DNA from: JANRKB01 sp033763695
GTDB lineage: Bacteria; Planctomycetota; Phycisphaerae; Phycisphaerales; UBA1924
Direction: 5' to 3'
Length of the DNA stretch: 64,000 nucleotides
Assembly (NCBI GenBank): GCA_033763695.1
Contig: JANRKB010000010.1
Location: 62,001-126,000, forward strand
The position numbers and the translations under genes are program-made. The notes under the pieces were generated by a model, which was not told where the DNA came from, ran no database searches, and was given only the letters and a program-made list of their open reading frames with translations. Below are positions 28,194 to 37,700 of the stretch, in pieces (position 1 is the first letter of the stretch; each line of letters opens with the position of its first letter).

Positions 28194-29444
28194 TTAGAGA
28201 CCCTTCCGGATTGCCAGTTGGTCAAGCCGCGTGCGAGCGGCGGCAAGCGTGTCGGCGATTTTCTGCGTCAGAGCGGCATCGCTCGTCTTCAGCGACGCCA
28301 GCCGCTTGATCGCGCCAGCCAATGCCTCGGGTGTGTCCTTGGCGATCTCGATCAGGCAGGTGTCGTACACAGCCTGTGCCGCGTCGATCGGCTTCGCGTC
28401 GGCGGGTGATTCCTCTTGCGCGACTGGGGGCGTCGGTGGTTGTGCCTCGACGCGAGCCGCGGGGGGCGGCGTCTCGGTTCGAACGGTCGGCGCGACCGAA
28501 GGCGGCGGGGCGATTGCCGCGCGTGGAACGGCGATGCCAAGGCCCAGCCCCAAACGTGCATCAAGCACGACGAGCATGAACGCGGCGAGCAGCACGACGA
28601 CGGCGCACGCCGCGATCATGAAACTGAGCTTCAGCGCACCGGCCTCGCGTTCGAGCCGATCCATGCGGGCACGATCGCGTGACACGCTCGATGCGGGCGC
28701 CCCGGCAGAACTGACAATCGGTGGCACGGCCACGCCTTGTGCTGGGTTCTGTGCGAGCGGGGCGGCAGGGCTGGGGACAAGCGACGCGCTCGCGATGCGA
28801 TCCGCGGGAGCCTGCCCAGGGAGCAAATGCACCGGTCCAAGGCCAAGATTCTGGCGGTCCTCATCAACCACGAATGACGCCCCGCAGCGGCCGCAGCCGA
28901 GCGCATCGGGCGGCGTGATGTTCTGGCAGCTGTGGCAGACGCCGAGCAAATGAGCGACGCCGGGGACGCGGCGGGCGGGCATCCAGAACTGGCGGGTGGT
29001 GGGGCCGCGCATCACGGTGTCGAGCGCGACTTTGCTGCGTTGGATGAGCTGCGTGAGGGTTGCGTAGTTGCAGCCGGGGCGGAAGGGGTGTCCTTCGTCA
29101 CGAATGAACCAAGGCCCCATCGTGTTCTGCGTCGCTTGCCGCGACAGCGGGTCGAGCGGGCCGCGGCACTGATCGCAGCGTGCCATCGCGCTGGTGCGCC
29201 CCCCGCAATAGGGACAGACAAACTGCGGCCCGATCGGTGGACGAGCCGGGATGCCATTCACGCCGACGTAGATCGGCGTTTCACCAGGAGCGACGTCCGT
29301 GCTGGGAGTCTGCTCGCCAGAACCCGCGATGAGATCACGCGAGGTGTCGGTGCTGGGCGCGGTGCCGATCGCCGCCGAGCCAAGATCGCCTGGCGGCAGG
29401 TCGGCGTTGTCGCGTTCCGAGGGATTTGGGTTGACATCGCCCAT
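28194..29444 (-). CDS. Zinc-ribbon membrane protein with GYF_2-like domain
   Basis: The product has 416 residues. A disordered N-terminus is followed by a zinc ribbon (CPYCGGRTSAMARCDQC). Next comes a GYF_2/DUF4339-like segment (GPWFIRDEGHPFRPGCNYATL ... TTRQFWMPARRVPGV), then a second zinc ribbon (CHSCQNITPPDALGCGRC). One transmembrane helix (LSFMIAACAVVVLLAAFMLVVL) precedes a proline/alanine-rich linker and a C-terminal helical segment. This suggests a cytoplasmic binding module tethered to the membrane; the role is unknown. ATG 29444 has AGGA 9 bases upstream. The divergent lipoprotein gene starts only 20 bases away. Confidence 0.72.
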   Translation of the reverse strand: MGDVNPNPSERDNADLPPGDLGSAAIGTAPSTDTSRDLIAGSGEQTPSTDVAPGETPIYVGVNGIPARPPIGPQFVCPYCGGRTSAMARCDQCRGPLDPLSRQATQNTMGPWFIRDEGHPFRPGCNYATLTQLIQRSKVALDTVMRGPTTRQFWMPARRVPGVAHLLGVCHSCQNITPPDALGCGRCGASFVVDEDRQNLGLGPVHLLPGQAPADRIASASLVPSPAAPLAQNPAQGVAVPPIVSSAGAPASSVSRDRARMDRLEREAGALKLSFMIAACAVVVLLAAFMLVVLDARLGLGLGIAVPRAAIAPPPSVAPTVRTETPPPAARVEAQPPTPPVAQEESPADAKPIDAAQAVYDTCLIEIAKDTPEALAGAIKRLASLKTSDAALTQKIADTLAAARTRLDQLAIRKGL

Positions 29445-29464
29445 GAACTGCCATCCTATCAGGA

Positions 29465-30445
29465 ATGCCCTCACGCACTCGCCCGCGTCCAATCCTGCGT
29501 CTCTTACGCCTGCTCGCTCGCGCGATCGTGGCGATCGGCTTGGTGGGAGTGCTCAGCCTCGCGGGATGCAGCACCGGAGATCTATCCGCACGCCAGCAGT
29601 CCGCGGTTGCCGACAAGCCGATCGCGATCTCAGGGGGCCAACCGATCGTCTGGTCGCAAATGCAGCCGCTGCTCGCGGAGGCCGCTGGTCGGCAGATTCT
29701 CGATGAGATCGCGCTCGACCGAGAACTCGATCGCGAACTGGCCAGCACTGGAGTGAGCATCACCGATGCGGATGTCCGGGCTGAGCAGGCGTTGCTTGTC
29801 GCGGCGGTTGGCGACGCGTCGGCGATGGATGCGGCCCAGAACGCCGCGGCGATCCGGCGCCTGCGCGAGGAGCGGGGGCTTGGGCCGCAGCGGTTTCAGG
29901 CATCGCTGCGTCGCAGTGCCGCGTTGCGCCGTCTGAGTGCTGACCAAGCCGCGGTCAGCGCCGACGAACTGACGCGCGAGATCGCATTTCGCTTCGGGGC
30001 GGCGTGGCGCGTGCGTTGGCTGGTCGCGTCGACCGCCTCGGAGGCACAGGAGAGCCGTAATCGCATTCAGCAGTCGCCGGTGCCGACCGACGAGTTCGCA
30101 CGAGTGGCGACGGAGCGGTCGATCGACCCAACCGCGTCACGCGGCGGGCTGATCGAACGCTGCAGCCCGCTTGATCCCAATCTCCCTGTGGTTCTGCGGC
30201 AGGCTTTGGCGAGCGCGAAGGCAGGGGAACTTTCTGGGATTCTCGCGCTGGATCGCGGATTCGGCTTGGTGCTGCCCATCGAGCCGATCGCCGCCCGTGT
30301 TCCCAGCGATGCGGAACGAGCGAACGTCGAGCGAGCATTGCGGCTGACGAAGCAGCGACTGGCGATTGACGCACTCGCACGGCGACTCCTTGAGCGAGCC
30401 AAGGTCAATGTCCTCGATGCGTCGATTGGCTGGCGTGAGCGATAA
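29465..30445 (+). CDS. Parvulin-type peptidyl-prolyl isomerase lipoprotein (SurA/PrsA-like)
   Basis: The product has 326 residues. The signal peptide ends in lipobox LAGC, so it is an envelope lipoprotein. The N-terminal half is a SurA/PrsA-type chaperone region (ALDRELDRELASTGVSITDADV). The C-terminal half resembles a parvulin domain: VRWLVASTASEAQESRNRIQQ, EFARVATERSIDPTASRGGLIERCS and LASAKAGELSGILALDRGFGLV. It probably helps exported proteins fold. The ATG is preceded directly by AGGA with almost no spacing, so the start may be read from a short or absent leader. Confidence 0.8.
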   Translation: MPSRTRPRPILRLLRLLARAIVAIGLVGVLSLAGCSTGDLSARQQSAVADKPIAISGGQPIVWSQMQPLLAEAAGRQILDEIALDRELDRELASTGVSITDADVRAEQALLVAAVGDASAMDAAQNAAAIRRLREERGLGPQRFQASLRRSAALRRLSADQAAVSADELTREIAFRFGAAWRVRWLVASTASEAQESRNRIQQSPVPTDEFARVATERSIDPTASRGGLIERCSPLDPNLPVVLRQALASAKAGELSGILALDRGFGLVLPIEPIAARVPSDAERANVERALRLTKQRLAIDALARRLLERAKVNVLDASIGWRER

Positions 30446-30504
30446 GCCACGACTGAAAGGCTCGCAGGTCCGCATCAGAATGGCCGCGTTGCTAGCATCG
30501 ACGC

Positions 30505-31491
30505 ATGCCCACGCCCGCACGCTCACGCTCGCGCCGACCCGCCGATCTGAATGCGCTGCCATTGCCGCGGCTGTATCGCGCGTTGGCCGCGGATGGTCTT
30601 GTTGATCGCTTGCTCACGCTGGCGCGGGACGAAGATCTTGGCATCGGCGAACACGCTGGAGATATCACGAGTGTGGCGTGCGTCGACGTCCGAGAGCGTG
30701 CCGTGGCGGCTGTCGTGGCGCGTGACGCAGGCGTTGTGGCGGGGTTGGCGACGGTGCCGGCGATCGTGAAGCTCTTTGCGCCGGACTGTCGCTGTACATT
30801 CGCCGTGCGCGATGGCGCGAGCGTGAAGCCCGGCGCGACGCTTGCAACGCTGCGAGGACCGCTGCGTCAGATCCTCGGGGCCGAACGCACCCTTCTGAAC
30901 CTCGTCAGTCGGCTGTCAGGAATCGCCACGCGCACGCGAGCGTTCCTCCACGCGATGCACGCGGGGCCAACGTCTGATCCGGCGATTCGCGCGAGGCTGT
31001 ACGACACACGCAAAACAACGCCCGGTTTGCGCGTGCTGGAGAAGTACGCCGTCCGCTGCGGCGGGGGTCACTGCCATCGCATCGGTCTGCACGATGCCGT
31101 CCTGATCAAGGACAATCACATCGCAAGCGTGCGCCCCTCGGATCTTGCAGAACGTGTTGCCCACGCCGCCGAGGTCGCTCGGACACTGCGGCCCGGCTTG
31201 CTGCGATTTGTTGAAGTCGAAGTCGACACGCTCGAACAGTTCGAGGCGATCGTGTCGCTCCCGGCAGGCGTCGTGAACATCGTGCTGCTCGACAATATGG
31301 AGCCGAGGCTGCTGCGCAAGGCCGCACGCCTGCGAGACGCGCGTCAACCGACGCTCGAACTGGAAAGTTCCGGCGGGATCACGCTCAAGACGATCCGAGC
31401 CAAGGCCCGCACAGGCGTTGATCGACTGAGCGTCGGCTCGCTCACGCACGGGGCCGCGTCGATCGACATCGGCCTCGATGTACGCGGTTGA
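30505..31491 (+). CDS. nadC: Nicotinate-nucleotide pyrophosphorylase (quinolinate phosphoribosyltransferase)
   Basis: The 328-residue enzyme makes nicotinate mononucleotide from quinolinate and PRPP in NAD synthesis. Diagnostic segments are AERTLLNLVSRLSGIAT, YDTRKTTPGLRVLEKYAVRCGGG, HRIGLHDAVLIKDNHI, VEVEVDTLEQFE and LESSGGITL, ending in DRLSVGSLTHGAASIDIGLD. The basic N-terminal extension (MPTPARSRSRRPADLN) is not part of the family core. nadA and nadB are not in the window. The stop lies 2 bases from the end of the convergent DUF4340 gene. Confidence 0.95.
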   Translation: MPTPARSRSRRPADLNALPLPRLYRALAADGLVDRLLTLARDEDLGIGEHAGDITSVACVDVRERAVAAVVARDAGVVAGLATVPAIVKLFAPDCRCTFAVRDGASVKPGATLATLRGPLRQILGAERTLLNLVSRLSGIATRTRAFLHAMHAGPTSDPAIRARLYDTRKTTPGLRVLEKYAVRCGGGHCHRIGLHDAVLIKDNHIASVRPSDLAERVAHAAEVARTLRPGLLRFVEVEVDTLEQFEAIVSLPAGVVNIVLLDNMEPRLLRKAARLRDARQPTLELESSGGITLKTIRAKARTGVDRLSVGSLTHGAASIDIGLDVRG

Positions 31492-31493
31492 CG

Positions 31494-32927
31494 TCAGGCT
31501 GGAAGCAGGCGTGTGAGCCATGCCTTGAGCGCGGCATGCGAGCCCAGGTCATAGCTGCGCTGCACGCGCGATGTCGAGATCACGAGCACGCGGCTTCCAG
31601 GATTGCCGCTTGCATCGGTGAGGCGAAGTGAAAGCGAGACGGGCGGCGCATCGCCGACGACGATGTCGCAGGCCGCGCCGGAAGGGGAATCGGTGAGCGA
31701 AACGCTGTCTGCCGGGGCTTCACTCATCAGCGTCAGCAGTTCCTTGAAGGCGGCAAGTTCCGCGCCGACCAGCGGCACTTCATCGCGCGACCAGCGATCG
31801 CCGCTGCGCGTCCAGACGACGGGGCCGGACTGTGGGAGCGTGAGCGACACGCGTGTCACATCCGCCGCCGCGGTGGTGAGAGTGAAACGACCGAGCAAGT
31901 CTGTGAGTTCCGGCATCGCCGCGGCGATGGCCTCGGTGCTGACGACGCCTTCAACTGGCCCCCAGAGGGGAGTGACGCTGCCAGTGGTCAGGTCGATCTG
32001 TTCGACGCGTGCCCGCGCGGGGAGCTCGCGGCTGCGAGCGCTGGTGCCCGGCCACGCCTCGGCGGTGTAGCGTACGGCCGCACGACGGACGTTCTCGCCG
32101 TCGACGATCGGGCGATCAAACTCGGCCTGGATCGTCACCATCGCTGGCGACGCGGGCACCACGAGCGATTCTGTGATGCGACTGATCGTGAACGTCTGCA
32201 GGCCGAGAATCAGTTCGCTCATCTTCGCGCGATTGACGCCTGAGACGAGGGGCGAGCGGAGCGACCAGTTGCTCGAAACGCGCCCGAGTGAAATGGAGTT
32301 GTCGCCGCGCGTCAGCGTGATGCGAGCGGGTTGCTCGGGCGATGGAGGAAAAGTGCCGCGTTGCAACCACTCACCGATGGCGGCAGCGTCGAAGAGTGTC
32401 GCCACTTGATCGGGCAGCAGAAAGCCGCGTGCCTTCGCGCCCGACACCAAGCGAGTCGCGCGGCGTTTGCCGTCGAGCGATGTCCGCGACAAGGCGATCA
32501 CTTCCTGCTGGTTGCCCGCATGAACCACGATCCGGCCTTCGGTCTCCTGGTCGTTGAGCGGCGTGGCATCGGCGACGACCTGCGTCTCGTGCAAGAGACG
32601 AATACCGCCACGCACGCGATTTCCTTCGGCCGGCCACCGTCGCTGCACGCCGTTGGCATCGGTCCATTCGCGCAGCCACGTGTCCGGGAGCGGACCGCGC
32701 ACCAGCCGCTGGGTCTCGGGAACGCCTTCGGTTGCGCCGTTCTTGGTTGTCCAGGTGATCTCGACCGCATCGACCTGCGATGGAGGCGTGAGCAGTGCCG
32801 GCTCCGACGCCTCCGCCGCGGGGGCGTTTGGCCCGTGGCCCGGTTTGGCGGATCCGCTGGGATAGAACACCAGCGCCGCCAGAAGCAGCGCAAGCACGAC
32901 GGCACCGATCACAAGCCAGCGGGACAT
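31494..32927 (-). CDS. DUF4340-like membrane-anchored protein
   Basis: The product has 477 residues. An N-terminal anchor (RWLVIGAVVLALLLAALVFYP) is followed by a long extracytoplasmic region of beta-rich character. The block VDAVEITW near the start, SRTSLDGKRRATRLVSGAKARGFLLP and a repeat of similar segments fit DUF4340 proteins, which usually accompany gliding-type (GldG-like) ABC transporters. No transporter genes are seen in the window, so that context is missing or lies elsewhere. No enzymatic motif is recognisable. Confidence 0.7.
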   Translation of the reverse strand: MSRWLVIGAVVLALLLAALVFYPSGSAKPGHGPNAPAAEASEPALLTPPSQVDAVEITWTTKNGATEGVPETQRLVRGPLPDTWLREWTDANGVQRRWPAEGNRVRGGIRLLHETQVVADATPLNDQETEGRIVVHAGNQQEVIALSRTSLDGKRRATRLVSGAKARGFLLPDQVATLFDAAAIGEWLQRGTFPPSPEQPARITLTRGDNSISLGRVSSNWSLRSPLVSGVNRAKMSELILGLQTFTISRITESLVVPASPAMVTIQAEFDRPIVDGENVRRAAVRYTAEAWPGTSARSRELPARARVEQIDLTTGSVTPLWGPVEGVVSTEAIAAAMPELTDLLGRFTLTTAAADVTRVSLTLPQSGPVVWTRSGDRWSRDEVPLVGAELAAFKELLTLMSEAPADSVSLTDSPSGAACDIVVGDAPPVSLSLRLTDASGNPGSRVLVISTSRVQRSYDLGSHAALKAWLTRLLPA

Positions 32928-32955
32928 GGCACGAGTGTATCGGCGCGGCTGTGGC

Positions 32956-33420
32956 TCACCACCACAGCGATGACGTTCCGACGATGTGCAGCACGGTCAG
33001 CACCCAGCACCAGACGGCGAGGACGCGCTGCATCGACCAGCCGTGGTCCCAGCCGGGTTCTTCGGTCTTGGCTGCCCATCCGATCAGGCCGCCGATCAAC
33101 AGCACGACGATGAGCGACGCCCACGAGAAGTTCACGCGGGCGCGAACCGTTGTCGCGCTGATCGGCAACCACGGCGCGGTAAACCAACTCTCGCGACCCT
33201 TGAACACGCCTCTCACAAGAACGGCAAAGACCGCGATGTTGAAAAATGCTGTCGCCGCGAAACCGATGGTGTGAAATACATGCACGCGCCAGAAACCACG
33301 CGGCCGGTCCGCTTCAAGTTCAGCGCGAGAGATGACCTTGCCGCACTCGGGGCAATGGTCTGGAATGATGCCTCGCAGGGAATAGCCGCACGCCGGGCAG
33401 ATCGGATGCTTGGAAGGCAT
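32956..33420 (-). CDS. Zinc-ribbon integral membrane protein
   Basis: The 154-residue protein begins with a zinc ribbon, CPACGYSLRGIIPDHCPECG, a form very common in Phycisphaerae. Three hydrophobic helices follow (IGFAATAFFNIAVFAVLV, FSWASLIVVLLIGGLIGWAA, RVLAVWCWVLTVLHIVG). The function is unknown. It sits 28 bases upstream of the DUF4340 gene on the same strand. Confidence 0.75.
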   Translation of the reverse strand: MPSKHPICPACGYSLRGIIPDHCPECGKVISRAELEADRPRGFWRVHVFHTIGFAATAFFNIAVFAVLVRGVFKGRESWFTAPWLPISATTVRARVNFSWASLIVVLLIGGLIGWAAKTEEPGWDHGWSMQRVLAVWCWVLTVLHIVGTSSLWW

Positions 33421-33434
33421 CTTGCCCTCAGTGT

Positions 33435-33908
33435 TTAGCGCATCGCCTTGCTGCCAAAGTGCAGCTCGAGATAGCGGGCGACGTAGTCGATGATCGACTG
33501 GCAGTCGGGGATGTCGGGGTTGCTCGTCGGGCCCATGGGCTCAAAGCGCATGCCCTTGAAGCGGACGACCGCTTCGTCGATCGACAGGCCGTACTGCATC
33601 GCCAAAGAGAACGCGCGGCAGAAGGCTTGGGCCATGCCGCTGATCGTCGAGCCTTCCTTCGCCATCTTGATGAAGATCTCGCCCGGTGTGCCGTCGGCGT
33701 AGAGGCCGATGGTGAGGTATCCCTCGTGGCGGGCGATGCTGAACTTATGGGTGATCGACTCGCGGGTGGCGGGCAAGGCGTGGCGGGTGGCGACCATCGG
33801 CGTTCCTTCCTTGGCGGGTTCTCCCCTCGCGGCGGGCGAGGACATCCCCTCGGGCGATCCGTGCCCGGGGTCCGACGGCGGCAGGTGTTGAGGGTTCGGC
33901 TCGGTCAT
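33435..33908 (-). CDS. Stand-alone TSCPD-domain protein related to the NrdJ C-terminal domain
   Basis: The product has 157 residues. After a disordered N-terminus, RESITHKFSIARHEGYLTIGLYADGTPGEIFIKMAKEGSTI continues to QSIIDYVARYLELHFGS. The same pattern occurs in the NrdJ encoded at 44400 (GITHKFNVAGHEGYLNVGLYEDGQPGELFITMSKEGSTIGG). This is the TSCPD region of class II reductases, here without the catalytic domain and without the CxxC tail. It may assist or regulate ribonucleotide reduction (inference). The chosen start is MTEPNPQHLPPSD; the open frame extends upstream without protein-like sequence. It lies just upstream of the zinc-ribbon gene on the same strand. Confidence 0.85.
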   Translation of the reverse strand: MTEPNPQHLPPSDPGHGSPEGMSSPAARGEPAKEGTPMVATRHALPATRESITHKFSIARHEGYLTIGLYADGTPGEIFIKMAKEGSTISGMAQAFCRAFSLAMQYGLSIDEAVVRFKGMRFEPMGPTSNPDIPDCQSIIDYVARYLELHFGSKAMR

Positions 33909-34200
33909 CGTCCACGCGTCCTGAGTCGTCAGCGTACGCGCGTCACGCCTGCCCGGACCCCGAAAACACTCCCCCGACCGTCGGCGGAAAACCGTTGACG
34001 CCGAGACTATCGGACGCAGGGCCGCCAGTTCCACAGAAGTCGCGGTTGAGAGGCCGCGCGGCGAGACCCCGGGGGCACGGTTCCGGCGTGCCCGCATAGT
34101 TCGCACGGGCCGCGCGGTCGAAGCGGGAAGCCGACGGGGTCGGCGGCTGTCGGGGGGCTGGGTTTGCTTCGGAGGCGTTTATGGCCGATACTTCTCCGTC

Positions 34201-34572
34201 GTGTTGCGTCCGCAAGACCCAGACTGCGTCCAGACCCGCCCGGGGATCTCCCCATGGGCCGGGCTATCGCTGCTTCTGTTGGTCGCGTTGACGATCAACG
34301 CGGCGGCGGGCGTCCTGCATCCGGCCTTGGCCGAACTCGGCAATGACTCGGCATCGCAGCGCCTCGCCGCGCGGCTGTGGACGCAAAGCGTGTCGCGCTC
34401 GGTCCAGCGGCTGACCAAGAAGCAAGATGAGCGGCCGGCTCTGGTCGCTTCGCGTCAGACCAAGACTGTGGTGTACCGCGCAGCCCTCGCGGCTCGCGTT
34501 TCCACGCACGCGGCGCCGCGGATCGATCCGCCCCGCGAGTCACTGATCGCTCTGCCGCCTCCGGCGTGCTGA
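34201..34572 (+). CDS. Small possible membrane protein upstream of secA
   Basis: The open frame has 123 residues starting with GTG. It contains one hydrophobic segment (WAGLSLLLLVALTINAAAGVL) and an otherwise basic, arginine-rich sequence without recognisable domains. Third codon positions are GC-rich as in neighbouring genes, and the frame lies in an otherwise empty 890-base gap. No clear ribosome-binding site is visible. It may be a genuine small protein or chance. The rest of the gap (33909-34200 and 34573-34795) shows no gene. Confidence 0.35.
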   Translation: MLRPQDPDCVQTRPGISPWAGLSLLLLVALTINAAAGVLHPALAELGNDSASQRLAARLWTQSVSRSVQRLTKKQDERPALVASRQTKTVVYRAALAARVSTHAAPRIDPPRESLIALPPPAC

Positions 34573-34795
34573 CGCTGTGCTGGTTCGCCGCAGTCTCCGC
34601 AGCCCACGCTGGCTTTGTGCTTTGCCGTGGTTTGGCGGATGTCGTGTGTGGCGTTCCACCGACCGCATCACTTCATTCGATCAATCGCATACCGGGATAT
34701 CCGGGGTTCGCGCGGCACATTGTCGTCGCGTCCCCACGCGCGACTTCGCGTCGCGCGGCGGCCCTCAGTCCACCGCCTCGAAAGGCCTTCCGCTC

Positions 34796-37700
34796 ATGTC
34801 CAAGCAAGACATTCCGATTATCGGCCCGCTGCTCAATCGCATCATCGGCACCCGCAACGACCGCTTCGTCAAGAAGTACAACCAGCGCGTCGCCGCGATC
34901 AATGCCCTTGAGCCCCAGATCCGTGCCCTGACCGACGAGCAGCTCCGCGGCAAGCTCGCGGAGTTCCGTGCCCGCCATGACAAGGGGGCCAAAGCCGAAG
35001 ACATGATGATTGAGGCGTTCGCCGTCGCCCGCGAGGCGATGGATCGCGGCGTCGGCATCCGCCAGGTGTTCAACCCCGACCGGCACTTTGACCCGTCGGT
35101 TTTTGAGCCGCGCGTCCGGGCGCTCTACGACGAGACCAAGGCCAAGATGGACGCCGCCGCGCCGACCGAGCCGCGCGGCCTGTTCCTGGGCTACGCGCAC
35201 GCGATCGAGGGCTGGCGCCAGATCGACATTCCGCTGGAGATCTACGAGGCGGTGCGCAAGCTGTATCCCGAGAGCCGCCCGCCGTATCGCGCCCGTCCGT
35301 TCGACGTCCAGCTCATCGGTGCGATGGTCTTGACGCAGGGCAAGATTGCCGAAATGCGCACCGGCGAAGGCAAGACCATCGTCGGCCCGCTGGCGACATA
35401 CCTCGCGGCGTGCGAGCGTCTGCGCATCCACGTCGTCACTGTCAACGACTATCTCGTGCAGCGCGACCGCGACTGGACCGCGCCGTACTTCACCGCGCTG
35501 GGCCTCACCGTCGGTGCCATCCACCCGCAGCACATGCAGGACGAGAACGAGAAGCGTCGGATGTACCTGTGCGACGTGGTCTACGGCACGACCGCGGAGT
35601 TCGGCTTTGACTACCTGCGCGACAACATGAAGCGTCGCGTTGAGGAACAGGTGCAGCGTCGCCGCCAGTTTGCCATCGTCGACGAAGTGGACAGCATCCT
35701 CATCGACGAAGCCCGCACGCCGCTGATCATCAGCGGGCCGGCTCACGAGGATCAGCCGCGATATGAACTCGCCGATCGCCTCGCTCGTCACCTGGTCGAG
35801 AAGCAGCAGCCTTGGAACGATGCCGACGAACGCGTCACGCAGTGCCAGATGCGGATCAAGGGTCTTGAAGGTGATATCCGCCAGGCCCGCGATCGCACGC
35901 TGGTGCCGGCGATGCAGGCCAAGCTCAAGGAAGCCAAGGCCGAACTGCCCAAGCTCGAGGCCGAGCGCAACCGCCATGTGCAGTACTACGAAGTGAAGCT
36001 GGAGCGCAAGGCCGCGCACCTCACGCACGACGGCGTCGCCGAGGCGCAGCGCGTTGCGGGCATTGGCTCGTTCTACGTCGATCAGAACATCGACCTGCCG
36101 CACTTGCTCGAGCAGTCGTTGCGTGCGCACGCGGTCTATGTGCTCGATCGCGACTACGTGATCATGGACGCGCAGGATCCCAACACCGGGCAGATGGTGC
36201 CCAGCGTTGTCATCGTCGACGTGAACACCGGCCGCCCGATGGTCGGTCGTCAGTGGTCCGACGGCCTGCATCAGGCGGTGGAGTGCAAGGAACGCGTGCC
36301 GATCAAGCAGGAGACGCAGACGGTCGCGACCATCACAATCCAGAACTTCTTCAAGATGTACAAGCGGCTTGCGGGCATGACCGGCACCGCCGACACCGAG
36401 GCACAGGAGTTCCACGACATCTACAAGCTGGACGTCGTGAGCATCCCGACCAACAAGCCGGTGATCCGTCGCGACTTTGACGATCTTGTCTTCCTCAGCC
36501 AGAAGGACAAGTGGAACCTCATCGTCGATGAGATCAAGGCGTTCCACGATGTCGGCCGCCCGATTCTGGTCGGCACGACCAGCGTCGAAAAGAGCGAAAT
36601 GCTCAGCCGCATGCTCACGAGCAAGTACGGCATCAAGCACGAAGTGCTCAATGCCAAGCAGCACGAACGTGAGGCCCACATCGTCGAGAACGCCGGCCAA
36701 CTTGGCGCGGTGATGATCGCCACCAACATGGCCGGTCGCGGCACCGACATCAAGCTCGGCGGAATCTCGCGCGAGGCGATGCTGGAGCACTGGCTCCGCC
36801 GCGGACTGGCGCCGCGCACGCTCACGACCGCATCGAGCAGCGCGGAAGTGCGCGAGGCGATCTATCGCAAGATCGCTCCGCAGGAACTGGACCTGAAGAA
36901 GAAGGACGCCGACGAGATGGCGTGGCCCGAGCTTGAGATCAAGCTCCTGCGCCACTGGGCGTACAAGCACACGTGGCTCGGCCCCAAGGAAGTTGACTCG
37001 ATGAACGCCGACGTGCTCCGCAAAGCGCTCGACGATCACGGCCGCTTCCTGCTCCATCGCGTGGACTGGTTCGACACCATCGAGCAGATGGGCGGTCTGC
37101 ACGTCATCGGCACCGAGCGTCACGAAGCGCGTCGCATCGACAACCAGTTGCGTGGTCGCTCGGGTCGCCAGGGCGATCGCGGCTCGTCGCGCTTCTTTGT
37201 GTCGCTCGAAGACGAACTGATGAAGCTCTTCGCCGGCGAGACCACGATGAAGGTGCTCGCGAGCTTGGGCATGAAGGAAGGCGATGCGATCGAGCACCCG
37301 ATGCTCAGCCGCAGCGTCGAGCGTGCCCAGCGCAAGGTCGAGGAACGCAACTTCCAGATCCGCAAGCACGTGCTTGAGTACGACGAAGTGATGGAGCACC
37401 AGCGCCAGCACTTCTACGGCCTGCGCCAACGCGTGCTTGAAGGCCGCGACGTCAAGGGTCTGCTGCTCTCCTATATCGAGGAATCGACGCAGGATGCGGT
37501 GGCCGAGTATCTCGACCCCGAGTATCCGAGCCAGTGCATCGGCGAGTTCGTGCGCGGAAAGCTCGATGCGACGATCCCGCCCGATCGCTTCCGCGGACGC
37601 AGCGAGGACGAGATCGCCGCGCTCGTTCGCAAGGAAGCCAAGAACGACGCTCGCACGATGATCGACATGCACCTGGGTGAATACATCCCCATGGAAGGCT

